Part shown: in pieces, positions 36,700 to 48,398 of the stretch
How positions within the stretch are numbered: the stretch's first letter is position 1
Layout of the letters: each line of letters begins with the position of its first letter
DNA from: Monodelphis domestica
Lineage: Eukaryota > Chordata > Mammalia > Didelphimorphia > Didelphidae
NCBI RefSeq assembly: GCF_027887165.1
Contig: NC_077227.1
Location: 64,366,607 to 64,430,606 of the forward strand
Length of the DNA: 64,000 nt
Direction of reading: 5' to 3'
Made by a program: the position numbers and the translations under genes
Notes under the pieces: model-generated
Seen by the model: the letters and a program-made list of their open reading frames with translations, nothing else
The model's database searches: none
What the model was told of the DNA's origin: nothing

Positions 36700-37490
36700 G
36701 TTCCCTTACCTCCCCCAACCAACTTAGCCTTGAAGTCAAGTTACCAAAATAACTGGAGAATCATAAATATAGAGATGATAATTAAATCTGAGGGAATTGA
36801 AAAGATCACCAAATATAAAAGTATAGAGTGAGAAAAGATGAGAGTTCAAGACAGAGTTCTGTGGGACAACCAGATTTAGCAGGTGTGGTCTGGATGAAAA
36901 CCTAGCAAACGAGACAGAGAAGGAACAGTAAGATAGGTAGAAGAGAAACCTATTGAGAATGGAGTGACAAGAACCTATAGAGAAGATAGTATCAAGGAAA
37001 AGGGAATGATGATCGATAGTATCAAAGGTTATATAAAGAGAGTTTAAAAAGAATATTAAGAAATTAAGAAATCACCAGTAACATTTGAGAGAGCAGTTTT
37101 GGGTGGATGATAAAGACAGAAGCAAGATTGTAAAGAATTAAGAAGAAAAGGAGAGAAGGAGAAATGAAGGCATCTATTGTCAATAGCCTTCTCAAGTTTA
37201 GCCACAAAAGACAAAACAGATTTGGGGTGATAGTAGGAATGAAATGATCTAGTGAGGGATGTTTGAGGATAGGAGAACATGGGCATGTTTTAAGCATGTA
37301 AGGGAATAGTCAATAGACATGGAACAAAGATAAGTGAAGGGGGAATTATAGAGGGAACAATTTGTTGATGATGAGATAGAACATGATCACTTGTACAGAT
37401 AGAAGGTTTACCCTTGACAAGGGAGGACCTCCTCTTCATATGAAAGGGGGTTGAATAATGTTATGAATAAAGGACTCGGGAAAATATTTT
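36700..37490 (-). repeat. L2 LINE fragment
   Basis: The plus strand is antisense L2: 'gagttcaagacagagttctg', 'gtctggatgaaaacctagca', 'agtatcaaaggttatataaag', 'gagagcagttttgggtggat', 'gcatctattgtcaatagcc' and 'ggcatgttttaagcatgtaa' in the L2 order. Degraded. Confidence 0.7.
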
Positions 37491-37997
37491 CATACTACTG
37501 AAAATTGTATCTTCTTAAATGATGAATGTGAAATTAAACAGGTTTCAAAGATACTCATTACATGTGATGATTTTTCAGTGGAAAAATTTTCCCCAGAATT
37601 CCTTATCTCAGTTTTATCCCAAAAAGTGTTACATCACACTCTCAACAACACCTTTTTAGTTCTAATATATAAGGTGTTCTACATGATCTTAAGAACCATT
37701 ATTTCCAGGAACCAAAGAGATCCATGGCCAAATCACTTTGGGCAATATGCATCCAGTCATCTTTGCATTTATTCCCACCTAACCTCATGTATGTGAGTGA
37801 GATTTCAGGTCTGTAGGAGGCCTGATGCTATTATGTGGGAAATACCTGAAGTTCACCCCCAATTCAGAATGTCTTCACTCTTTGGCCATATGGAAAAGTT
37901 GCACTGCCCCTCATCCACTGCAGTTGGTGCCATGGGTCCTACCAAAGAAAAGCCTATGTGGAGTTGAGGAACTTCCAAAACCTTTATCTTCATGCAG

Positions 37998-38081
37998 AAA
38001 TGAATTCTCTGAAGCAGCAAGTAGCAACCCTTCAGGAACAGGTGAAAATCCTGCAAACAAGTTTCACCAAATACAAAAATG
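37998..38081 (+). CDS. SFTPD-like collectin B, neck exon
   Basis: 84 bp, phase 1 at both ends, acceptor 'tttatcttcatgcag', donor 'AATG|gtaagt'. It encodes MNSLKQQVATLQEQVKILQ then TSFTKYKN, differing from copy A by Ile-to-Met and Ser-to-Thr. The heptad leucines are kept, so it could trimerise. No collagen or signal exon was found between 24,073 and 37,998; that interval is repeats (two L1s, SINEs, L2). The nearest upstream collectin exons in the same orientation are the open exons 1-2 of the MBL-like gene. This is either an orphan duplicate or the 3' end of a chimeric transcript. Being free of stops while nearby non-coding sequence has diverged about 10-15% suggests recent conversion or selection. 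Confidence 0.75.
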
Positions 38082-38775
38082 GTAAGTGATTTGGAACTTG
38101 GGCAAGAGTCTTTCCCCCTATTTCTACTAATTACCTGGTCCTTTGCACACAGATGGTTTTTGTTAGGTCTTCTAATTATGGTTTCTTTAAATTCAAGTAT
38201 AATATTTATATTGCTATTCATAGAGGCACACTGTGTATTATGAACAAGAAAAAATAGAAAGGCCGTGGAAAGGTTTTTGGTACTTTCTACCACCTCTGAT
38301 ACTCTGCTGATGCCTAAATGTTCATGTTGATAAATCATATTCTATTTAACTGTGTTTTATTTAAAATATATATAAATATCCATAAAATACACTTTTAAAA
38401 AGAGCCTGGGCTGATCTCCTACCTAGTGCAAGGAGAGGATATTAATAAATCCTTTCAAAAGACTGTGTGGAAAATTTGGTCAAGGAAAAGAAGAAACTTG
38501 CTAAAGAACCTAGACTTAGAGCTGGAAGGGTCCTTAGAGATGCTTTAAATCTAATTAAATTAAACTAATTTAATCCAAGTGATAAATCAAATCATATTCA
38601 ATTACTACATTTTAAAAAAGAGGAAACTAAGACCACAAGAGCTTAAGTGCCTGGCTCAGGGACACCCAAGTAGTGGGTTGAAGAGTCATGATACAAATAA
38701 AGATCCTCTGTCTACACCGTCAGCATTCTTTTTTCCATTATACTCGAGAGACCCAAGAGCCCCCATCACTTCGTT

Positions 38776-38981
38776 TCTTTTTAAAATTTTTACCCTTCCA
38801 TCTTAGAATCAATACGGTGTACATTCCTTCAAAGGCAGAAGAATGGCAAGGGCTAAGCAGTTGAGGGTTAAGACACCTGCCCAGGGTCACATAGCTAGGA
38901 AGTATCTGAGGCCATATTTGACCCTGGGACCTCCTCCCTTCAGATATGACTTTCAATCCACTGAGCCATCCAGCTGCCACA
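38776..38981 (-). repeat. CORE-SINE in intron of collectin B
   Basis: Same insertion as 6,975-7,181. Confidence 0.9.
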
Positions 38982-40380
38982 CCATCATTTCTGACTTTAT
39001 TTTTAAGAGTATAGGTTCAGAGTCATATTTTGCATTACATCTTAGTATCCCAAATTCATAAAATAAAGCAGAAAAAAGACTTCAAGTGAAGTGAAGTGGA
39101 ACACAGAGAGGAGGACTTTGTCATGAGGTCTTCCTTATATAGTATGGAATTTTGGTAATATGCTAGGATGTCCCAGGAGCCTGAGGGACAAGGCATTCTA
39201 TTATATACTTTAAAGCAGAGACTGGGAGCTCCCCAGAGCAGATGACAACAGCTTGGTCTTGGCAGGAAGTGCTGGAGGCTTCATTTAGCTCCATGGATGA
39301 TAGCAATGGTCTGGGATAGTCATTTACCCATTGACCATTCACCCTGATGAAGGCTTGCAGAGCTGCAGCTGAGTCTTGAAATCACAAAACCATAGATTGG
39401 AGAAATTTATTCAGCACTTCAGCCAGGCTTCCTGGAAGCCAAAGTGACAGCTATGTTCTATCCTTATGTTATTAGCTGGCCCTGGAACCTTTAGAACAGG
39501 TAATGATAGCAAAGAGATGCCAATTCTAATCACGAGTTTCCCTAGTTCAGGACTCACCTCCCCCAAGCCCCTGTCTGGAGGGAAAGGAATATTCAGACTT
39601 TCTGATGTTTCTAAAATCCCTCAAAGGCTCCAATCAACCCAGAGCTCTTTGCTGCACTGTCTTCACTGACTACTGCAAGTTAAGTATTCGAGAAGAGCTA
39701 GATGAAGAAAAGGAGATAATTTTTAACATCTATGGTCAATTTAATTGGCTACAAGTGATTAAAGTATAATGGAAAACCTACCAAGTTTCAGTTCAGAAGT
39801 CCCAGCTCTCCATTTACTAGCCTTGTAACTTTGGGCCACTGTCAACCTCTTTGGGCCTCAGTTGTCTCATTTTTAATGTGAAAAGATAGAAGTAGATGAC
39901 TTTAAGGGTCCCTTCCAGACACAAGTATAAGATCATATAATGTCCAGAAATACTAATAATTTATTATCTATTGAAAGCTAGAATTAGGAATGTCAAGCAG
40001 GAAGGACTATATCCAGAAGATACCAGTCCAAATATTGTCACTGTGCTAACAAAGCCAGCATATTTTTACCATCATATGTGGTACTACTCCTCATGTACCT
40101 GGTACTTAGGAATCTATACTGCTATTCTCTGCAAGAAAATTCAAGAGAATTTGTAAAATTTGGAGATTTATAGTGTAGTACAAAAAGTGATGATTTGGGA
40201 GTCAAAGGTTGTAAGTTCAAATCTTAGCTCTGCCACCATATCTGTGATCTTGGACAAATCATTTCCCTAAGCTATAATTGGACCTCTGCAGTTTCTAAGT
40301 TTCTTGCATGCCAGACAAAACTCAGAACTAACTAGCTTCTTTGTTCATATGCCTCAGGTTTTCCTATGTTTTTGTCCTAG

Positions 40381-40757
40381 CTGAACTGTTCCCAAGTGGC
40401 CGAGCAGTGGGGGAGACAATATTCAAGACCAGCAGCTTTGAGGGCAACTTTGAGAAGGCATTGCAATCATGCAGACAAGCTGGTGGGCAAGTAGCCTCAC
40501 CCAGAAATGCAGCAGAGAATATGGCAATTCAGGAGATTGTCACAGTATACAATAAGGCGGCCTTCCTTGGCATGACTGACATGAAGACAGAGGGCAAGTT
40601 CATCTATCCAACAGGAGAATCATTGAGCTATTCCAATTGGGCCCCAGGAGAGCCCAACAATGATAAAGATGAAGAAGACTGTGTTGAGATCTTTACCAAT
40701 GGCAAATGGAATGATAAGAGATGTGGGGAGTCATGTCTCATCATTTGTCAATTCTGA
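40381..40757 (+). CDS. SFTPD-like collectin B, C-type lectin (CRD) exon with stop
   Basis: Acceptor 'atgtttttgtcctag', phase 1, open to TGA at 40,755-40,757. The 125-residue CRD is nearly identical to copy A: EPN at 40,650-40,658, the following Glu, and WND are all kept, so Ca2+-dependent mannose-type binding is expected. Differences by eye are few: NNDQDGED becomes NNDKDEED beside the sugar site, and Arg (CGT in copy A, 8,785-8,787) becomes Cys (TGT, 40,734-40,736), giving GESCLIIC. That adds a fifth cysteine to a domain that normally has two disulphides. The change is a C-to-T at a CpG. AATAAA follows at 40,896. Expression and the identity of its 5' exons are unknown. Confidence 0.82.
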
Positions 40758-40895
40758 GCCACTAGTAGAGAAAGAACTATGGTTTATCTGCTGTGTACTA
40801 GTGAGGGGATAGACATGATACAGGCTGATGTCAAGGAGACTGCCTGGGGACCACAAAGGCTCATCATGTGAAGGACCACTATACCACTCTTGACT

Positions 40896-40905
40896 AATAA
40901 ATAAA
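40896..40905 (+). terminator. Polyadenylation signal of collectin B
   Basis: AATAAATAAA about 140 bp after the stop codon, matching copy A. Confidence 0.65.
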
Positions 40906-41244
40906 ATCTCAATGCCTTGTGCCATCTGATGCTTCTTTCATTGTCTCCAGTTTATTTCAGTAGGACCTGAGAAGAGAAAGGGAACATGGTGTAGATTCCA
41001 TTCTACCTGATGTTCTAAATCTGCCTTCTGAAAAGTTTAAGAGCTCAGTCCCTGCTGACCAAGTTCAACAGACATTCAGTAAGTACTTTGTGAAGAGTAC
41101 TGAGCCAGAGACTGCTCCTTGTAAAAACCACTAGCCTGCCCTCCTTCAACTTAAACTGACACTTCTAGGATACATTTTGCCTCTAAATTAAAATGTGGGA
41201 CACCTGAGAATAAGGACTATTTTGTTTATCTATTTTTTTAATTC

Positions 41245-41432
41245 TAACTTTATGTCTTAGAATCAATACTATGTATTGGTTCCAAGGCAGAGGAGCATTA
41301 AGGGCTAGGGAATGGGGGTTAAGTGACTTGCTCAGGGTGACACAACTAGGAAGTATATGAGCTTAGATTTAAATCCAAGATCTCCCATCTCTAGGCTTGG
41401 CTTTCTATCCACTGAGGCACCTGGCTTCCCCT
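41245..41432 (-). repeat. CORE-SINE in 3' flank of collectin B
   Basis: Tail, CORE and head are all present in reverse. Copy A has the same insertion with its middle deleted (9,260-9,360). Confidence 0.85.
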
Positions 41433-42253
41433 TAGTCTTGTTTTTCTATTTATATCTCTGACTCTTAGCATAGTGTTTGACACCTAACAAGCACTTATAC
41501 TTTTCTCATTAATTTATTCAACAATGCTTTACATACTACAATAGCTTACTGAACATGTAATAATACAGGAATGAAAAAAATGTTAATTAAAAGCTTCCTC
41601 TACGCCAGGAGCTGAGAAAACAGAAAATATAAACCTGTATGACTCTCAATGATTTCACATTGTAAATGAGGGAGATCATATATCTAGGAAACTTTGGGTG
41701 CAATGTGAATGGAAAGAGCTATTCAATCAAAAAGTGTAGTTGGAGGGCATATGGTAAGGCTCAAGTGTCCGGTAGGTGCCTATTGGGACCAATGTCTGGA
41801 CATCCAAAAGGCACAGTCAAAGGATTAAGGGCAATATCCATTACTCCTCCTGCCTGAATGCTAACCACATTCCCCATGTTGAACTTTCTTCCCACTGGAC
41901 CACAATACTATATTTCCCAATAGAAAGTCTTTTATCCCTAGTGTCTAGCATAGTGCCTGGCTTATAATGGGTGATAAATGAGTATGTGTTGGTTTTAATT
42001 GAATTAGTATAGACCGGATGTGTAAGAAGGAGTGTGTAAGGCATGTGTATAGAAGGCTTCCTGGGATCTGAGTTGGGCTTCAAGACCCAAGGAAGATTTG
42101 AAGAGGAAACAGGAGGCCCAAGATATAAGGAATGTGGAAAAATACAAAAGCAGGAATGAGTCTGGTATTTTCAAGGATCATTGAAGAGACTGACCTGACT
42201 ATAACAGAGAGGTCATCTGAGGAAGAAGTGAGAAAAATGGTAAACTAGAATGA

Positions 42254-42830
42254 ATCCAGGAGCTCCATCTCTAGGCTCCACTAGCTACCCTCCATCATTT
42301 TTGTGATAAGACTTTCAGACTCCTTACTATCCTATGTAAATTCCTTGAGAACACAAGTCTTTGTATCCCTGGCTCTGGTACATATTAGGTATTTAATAAA
42401 AGCTTGTTGATCATTATTCATTAGTCCTGAATTCTTTCCTTCAACCTATTGCAATCTTTTCAGAGCTTTATTTCATCAAACAATCCATGTAATAACCCTA
42501 ATAGGTTATGTACCTGAAAACTTGATGAACATGCTTTCAAAGTCTTCATATAAGTTATTGATAAATGTGTTGATTTTGGAAAGGGAAAGGACTGTGTCTA
42601 GTGGCAAGCTATTACTATCTCCAGTACTGTTATCTCTTCTTGACTGCCAAAGAGAAATGGTATTTTTTCAGCAAAATCAAATTATTGATTCATATCAACC
42701 TTGTGGTCCATTAAAATTCCATTATCTTTTTTACATGAACTGCACTCTCCAATTTTTTTCACTGGCACTCTAGAGGTCAGGTGTATTCCATATCATCTTT
42801 GTGTAAACCTTAAAATTTCATAGACTTATG
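42254..42830 (+). repeat. L2 3' end and possible L3/CR1 remnant
   Basis: 42,335-42,412 matches the L2 terminus ('attccttgagaacacaagtc', 'tattaggtatttaataaaag'). 42,500-42,790 vaguely resembles CR1/L3 ('tataagttattgataaatgt'). Confidence 0.5.
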
Positions 42831-42834
42831 AATG

Positions 42835-43800
42835 TTAAAAATTTTACTCCTCATTGAGGAATCCTCCAATTCCCTACTTGAAATAATTCCCTACCAGATA
42901 GTGAGAACTCTACTTGAATGTGAAAATTCCTTGCTATGAGAGTATCCCTACTCCACCCCTACTTAAGACTGCTTTAGGGCAGAAAACTCCTTGCTAAACA
43001 GTGAAAGTACTTGAAAACCATACTTATAAAGGAAAGGAGTTCTTTGAGCCATGCCTGTTTTTGGAATTGATACAATGGGATGCTAGGTGCCTATAAAGGT
43101 GGGGCAACTTGTAAACTACTTAGACCTAAAAGGTGAAAACTTACTCAGAGGTTTTCTCTTAATGAAATTAGTCGACACAGTAGCATTTTTTTCTGACTTA
43201 CTAAAGACATTAATCTACTCAGCTGTGAATTCAAAATGGGCTGTCTTTTGGAGAACATCTACAGTGATTGGTAGATGGAAGAACTTAGGGGAGGTGACAT
43301 AGGAGATTTTGCCCTTAAAATAAGAGCTCAGAGAAGAGCTGGAGGTCATTCTGAAACATTCAGATTGAGAAGGACTCATTTTGAAACATTCAGATTGAGG
43401 AAGGACTGATTCTGAAACATTCAGATGGAGGAGGGAGCTGGTGAAAGCAGCTGAGATGATGCTGGCCTGGTGTCACTAGACTCCTTACTTAGGCAGACCT
43501 TGTGGTGAGTGTTAAAAGACTGACTGACTGGCCTCTCTCTCTTAAGACTCAGGTCTAGGCCATGTTGGCTTAAGGTCCTTCATACTTTTTTTCCTTTTTC
43601 TCTCTTTCTCTCTTTTCTTTAATTCCACATTTGTATTAATTAAAATCTCTATAAAACCCAGTTGACTTGGGTATTTGAATAATTGGGAATATTTCCCTGA
43701 TGACCACCTTATATTTGATTTAAAAACCAAGACACTGTAGTGAAACATATTTTCTGTGGTCAAATTTACTCACCCTCTCTTATATCTATCACAATTTATA
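42835..43800 (+). mobile_element. Probable solo LTR fossil
   Basis: A CT-rich/AT-rich stretch with LTR-like organisation: a triplicated 30-bp repeat (43,348-43,440), a TATA-like 'tctctataaaacccagttga', and a tail 'caagacactgtagtgaaac'. Ends and target duplication are not resolved. It looks old and has no coding part. Confidence 0.4.
43348..43440 (+). repeat. Three tandem 30-31-bp units
   Basis: Units at 43,348-43,377, 43,378-43,408 and 43,409-43,440 share 'att.tgaaacattcagat' then 'gag.aagg'. They may be enhancer-like repeats of the surrounding LTR. Confidence 0.75.
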
Positions 43801-44184
43801 TCTTCCACCATTTTAACTCACTACAGTTTATGGGCTTCACTATTTTAAATCTCACATTTGCAAACATGAACCACCCCTTCAATTAGGGAAAGAATTTATT
43901 TCCAGGAGAGGAATAAATATGGCAATGTATCTACAAGGTACAAGAAATTTCAGTACTCCTTATTTACTTTGTCATGTGTCTTGATGAAATTCCAATGAGC
44001 TATTGATGATATTTCCCAAATCCAAAAGTCTAATTATCCTAATTTGTTCATAGTCAATTCACATTGTCTCTTAGTGATCATGGCTTCCTTTTATAAATTC
44101 TCACCACCAGTTTAATATTCTATTCTATAATCTTGTGGAACAACTTGTGGAACACTGGGAACAACATCATCAAGATCAATTCAA

Positions 44185-44900
44185 AGGTTCATGTTCTCCT
44201 TAAATCCAATCTTCTCCAGTCTAAATATCCCAGGTTTCTTTATCTAATTCTTATTTTGAATTCTTTAGAGTCTCAACTATCATCCTAGTTGCCTCTTTTT
44301 CTATGTTCTCAAATTTGTCAAGGTCCCTCTTAAGCCTTTGTGTCCAGGTCTGAACACAGTACTTCACATGTAATATAATCAAGTTCAATGCAGAAGAACC
44401 TGATAACTTCTTGCTTTCTCTCTTGGAAAGATACTATGATGCAGTAGAATGGGTATGGAACTTAGAAGTAGGAGAGATTCACCCCTGATCACTACCTGTA
44501 GCATCAAGAAGCAAGTTCTTATCTTCTCAGAATCTCAACTTCTTCATCTATAAAATGGAGCTGATAATACTGATAGACCATTATTCACAGAGTTGGAGTG
44601 AGGCTCAAATGAGATAATATTTATAAAACATTGTGTTATTATAATGTTCCAGACACAATGGTTCTATAATGGTTGCCTAAAATATGTAAGTAAAATAGAA
44701 ACAACATTTTTGGCCATAACAAGTCCACTAAAACCCCTAGATCCTTTTCATATCCATCCTAGCCATTATTTCCCAAATGCTACCCTTGACTATTAATTTA
44801 ATTTCCATATATTACTAATAAATTCCATATTATTAGATTCTATCCATCATTTTAACCTATTCTAATGTTCAGAAAGTAGAAGCAAAAAAAATACCTATTC
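44185..44900 (-). repeat. L3/CR1 fragments with a MIR between them
   Basis: 44,185-44,410 has antisense CR1/L3 phrases ('cttctccagtctaaatatcc', 'catcctagttgcctcttttt', 'ggtctgaacacagtacttca'). 44,430-44,635 is MIR-like ('tctcagaatctcaacttctt', 'ctataaaatggagctgataa'). 44,700-44,870 is again L3-like. Confidence 0.6.
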
Positions 44901-45164
44901 TTCAAAAATTGATTTGAGCCAACAAGAAAAAAAAATAGTTACTAAAGAAAAATGATGGGATGCTTGGGAAAAAATCAGCATTACATTTTAAAATTCACTA
45001 GAAGGAATAGGAATGTTAAATATTAACATACACATTAAATTTTGAAAAAGAAATGTTAGGATCCAGAGAAAGTATACTAGAATTCCATGCCTTATAAACT
45101 CTAGGAGGTAAGCCAGCCAAAGAGGTAAACTACAATGAATAAAACATTGAAATTGAAAATGATA

Positions 45165-45405
45165 ATAGTAATTAACAGCTACCATTTATAAAGTGCTTTA
45201 CAAAGCACTTTATGTGTTTTGTTTCATTTGATATTCTTAAAAATCTTAAGAGGCAAGTGCTATTAGTATCCCAATTTTATCAATGAGGAAACTGATACTG
45301 ACAGATATTAAATTACTTTCCCAGGGCCACACAACTAATAAGTGTCTGAGGCATCATTTGAACTCAGGTCTTTCTGACACCTAAGCCCAATGCTCTAATC
45401 ATAGA
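45165..45405 (-). repeat. MIR/MIR3-type SINE
   Basis: 'taaagtgctttacaaagcac', 'aatgaggaaactgatact', 'cccagggccacacaactaat' and 'catttgaactcaggtctttc' follow the antisense MIR order. Confidence 0.7.
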
Positions 45406-45852
45406 CAATTCAATAAGGAAGAAAAGGAAAGAAGTAAAATGATTTAGATATAGTTGTCAGGGACTGAAGGCTCTCTATATGAATGAAATCATGTCTAGTC
45501 CCTATCTCCACAAAGAGCAAATACAGAAAAATTGGAAGAAAAGATGACTATGAATAAAACATGATACTGGTCCATAAGAATGATGCATTCAGATTGAGTA
45601 TGAATGCTAAGAATAATAACAAGGACTTCTTTAACCATGTTGGAAGCAAGGGGATGGACATGGTAAAAATAGGACCAATGATTGGTGTAGATTAGTCAGT
45701 GATTAATAGTTTCCAGAAAGAAGACAAAAGTACCTGGTTTTTATTTCCTTGTTTAACTACAAAGGAGAATAATCTTTGGACTAGGAAGTATAAAACAAAA
45801 ATTGTTAACAGAGATTTGAAATCTAAGATAAAAAGGAAAGAATAATGGATCC

Positions 45853-46187
45853 CCTAGTGCCGTGATGGTGAACTTATGACAGGTGTGCCAAAAATGGCTT
45901 GCAGAGACCTCTCTGTGGGCATGTGCTGTCTGCAGCAGAGTTAGTTACTAGAAAGCCAGAGGGACTCCAGCAGAGTTGTCCCCTTTCCTCTCCCCACCAT
46001 TCTTCACTTACTCCCTCCCCTGACCAGAATGCTTAGGCCACTCTCCTCCCTAACTCCCTCCCCTGTTTGGCATAAGGTGGTAGGAAGGAGGGCTATGGAC
46101 TCATTCTCAGGGGTGTGGTCCACTGCACATAGCCTGCAGGAGCAGGCATGGTATGTGGTCTCTAAAAGTTTCACCATTGCTGCCCCA
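45853..46187 (+). mobile_element. Non-autonomous hAT-like DNA transposon (MITE)
   Basis: Left end 'ctagtgccgtgatggtgaac' and right end 'caccattgctgccccag' form imperfect inverted repeats (about 12 of 17 positions). The phrase 'gtgccaaaaatggc' inside is typical of mammalian hAT MITEs. Possible decayed 8-bp duplications flank it. No transposase. Confidence 0.45.
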
Positions 46188-46653
46188 GTGTTTCTCATGA
46201 GTGTAAATTACCAGGACTAGAAGAACTTAAAATCAATGTATTGGGGGTTGGGAGGGAGATAGACATGATTACCAAGTGACTGAGAGGAAACCCTGATATA
46301 TTCTTGAGTATGAGGAGATGGCATAGACCTAGAATATAAATTCTGGATTGCCCCAATTTTCAAAAAAATAAGTGGTTAAAATAGTTCACCTATAGACTAG
46401 TGAGATTGCCCAGTTCCCTACATGGACTTCCACCAGGCCCAGGTAGCCATTGTAAAAATTAAATTTATATCTCAAATAAATAAAAATATTATAGTTTAGG
46501 AGGTTTATTAAATGATCATTAGAAATCTAGGAATAAAGAAAATACAAAATAAAAACCATTTGCCCGTGGCTGGTTAGCCATTTTCAGCCATCCTCGCCTT
46601 ACCACTATTACTGCTGATGCTACATCATGCCCAAAAAAAGAACCCATGGGAGG

Positions 46654-47163
46654 AATTGTTAAGGTGAAAATCACCTGTAAAGGTTGTTATAATATTAATT
46701 TATGGTCACCAAGGAATTTACTTATGAAATTCCTAAAATGAAACACTCAAGTCAGAACGGAGTTTATGGTGGTTTAATCACAATGGGAGTAAGAAAAAGG
46801 GAGAGGGAGAGAAGGAGAGAGGAGAAAAGGGGAAAAGGTTAACTCAACCTTCTGGCTGAGCCAGAGGGAGTTTAGACCCAAAGGGCCAAGGTAGAGACAA
46901 AAATCAGTCCTTGACTCATGTGACCGATCTGAAGGGAAGCTGTCTGCAGGCCTCCTCCCTCCTCAAGCTCCTAGCACGAACTCCTGCCTAGCTCTTTCTC
47001 CAGGAAGTCGAAAAGAGGCCAAGCCTATTCACAACCAGGTTTAAATACCCCATCTCGCTCTCAGCCCAGGTGAGAATTCAGTGAGATTAGAAGGCATTCT
47101 GGGGAAGTGGAGCAAGGATTTCTGGGGGTTGAAGTCCTGGATTCAAGTCTATTTTTACAAGTT
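46654..47163 (-). mobile_element. Solo LTR nested in the 3' LTR of another element
   Basis: About 503 bp (46,657-47,159), TG...CA on the minus strand, interrupts the 3' LTR exactly where the 5' LTR (49,490-49,505) is continuous. Flanks 'aatt'/'agtt' look like a 4-bp duplication with one change. Its start resembles the start of the host LTR, so the two are related families. Confidence 0.75.
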
Positions 47164-48332
47164 ACTTCTAGTTAAATACCAATAACATGATCCCACCAAC
47201 ATGGAGACACAGGAGAGATTATATGGAATTTTGGGAAATACTAAGGACTTCTGGGGAATGAAGTCAAAGATTCAAATTCTCCATTTATACATCCCCCCCT
47301 GAGACCCTCAGAAGACTAGTGTCTCCAGTGGGTCTTGTAAACATACCAACTTTGAAATTACAATAATTTGGGGATAAGAGAAAAAGAGAACAAAACCAGT
47401 AATTGCCAGGCGCATTGACAAAAAAGCCAGTTGGGGGCAGTCCCCTTTGGCATAAGAGTATACATACAAAACAAATGCATCCAACCCCACACATTTCAAA
47501 TCACCATATCCCAAAGTTCATTCTGGATCTTCTGGTGCAGCATGTGGTCTATGGAGTATAACTGTGAAAATATGATTTGCCCAGACTGTGAATTGCCAAA
47601 ATTGTTCTCAATACATTCTTGATCAAGTACTTCCATTGTTAAAAATGGGGAATAGCTTAATCAAATCTTCGGAAGTAGAGTCTGAGCAGTTTTAAGATTC
47701 ACAGGAGGCATCTTCATGGTGCCTTCTCCAAAAAGTTCATTTTCAGGATTTGGAGAGGTAGCATATTTCTTAACCTAAAGTTACTCTCAAAGAGAATTTA
47801 AACTTTGCAATTTAAAATAATAATAATTATGCATACCCCCCCCTGAAGAGGGTGATTAAAAAACACAGGCATCACTTAGGGATGCATGGCTTAGTTATAA
47901 GGTATATGAATCAATAGACAGTGAAATAAAAAAAATATTAAAAAATACAAATAAAAGAGAAAAGATAACTTCTAGATGAAATATAGACTATCAAAATCTT
48001 ATGTGTAAAAATTCTAAGCAAAAGAAAAATAATTCCATAACAGGTCCTTGAATAAGGACCCAATTAAAGTAATGTCTATTCCACAAGTAGGACAAAATGT
48101 ACCAATATTTCACTTACCCATTTGTAGTCAAGACTACAGGAACCTTCCATACTATAAGAGAGAAAAAGGACTAGATTTTTGTGTGATACGGAAGTATCAT
48201 TCTCTCGTCTGATTTTACGTTCATTCTCGGGTATAGGGGGAGCCAGGATGATAGCCAAACTTTGGTATTTGTCTGTGAATATTTCACAAAGACTGTTGAT
48301 ACAAGCAGTCCTTTGTCTTAACATATATCAAG

Positions 48333-48398
48333 GGGCAACTGGGTAGCTCAGTGGATGGAGAGCCAGACCTAGAGACGAGAGGTCCTTGGTTCCAAAAT
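48333..48398 (+). repeat. CORE-SINE head fragment
   Basis: 'aactgggtagctcagtggat' then 'gagagccagacctagagac'; stops before the CORE. Confidence 0.75.

Larger units (their letters stand above)
37690..42253 (+). repeat. Segmental duplication, copy B (SFTPD-like neck + CRD)
   Basis: Partner of 5,905-10,866, same orientation, about 31.8 kb downstream. Differs by lacking the solo LTR, by having about 170 bp (39,980-40,150) not found in copy A, and by keeping fuller versions of a SINE and of an L2 end (41,245-42,000). Sequence left of 37,690 is unrelated to that left of 5,905. Confidence 0.93.
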
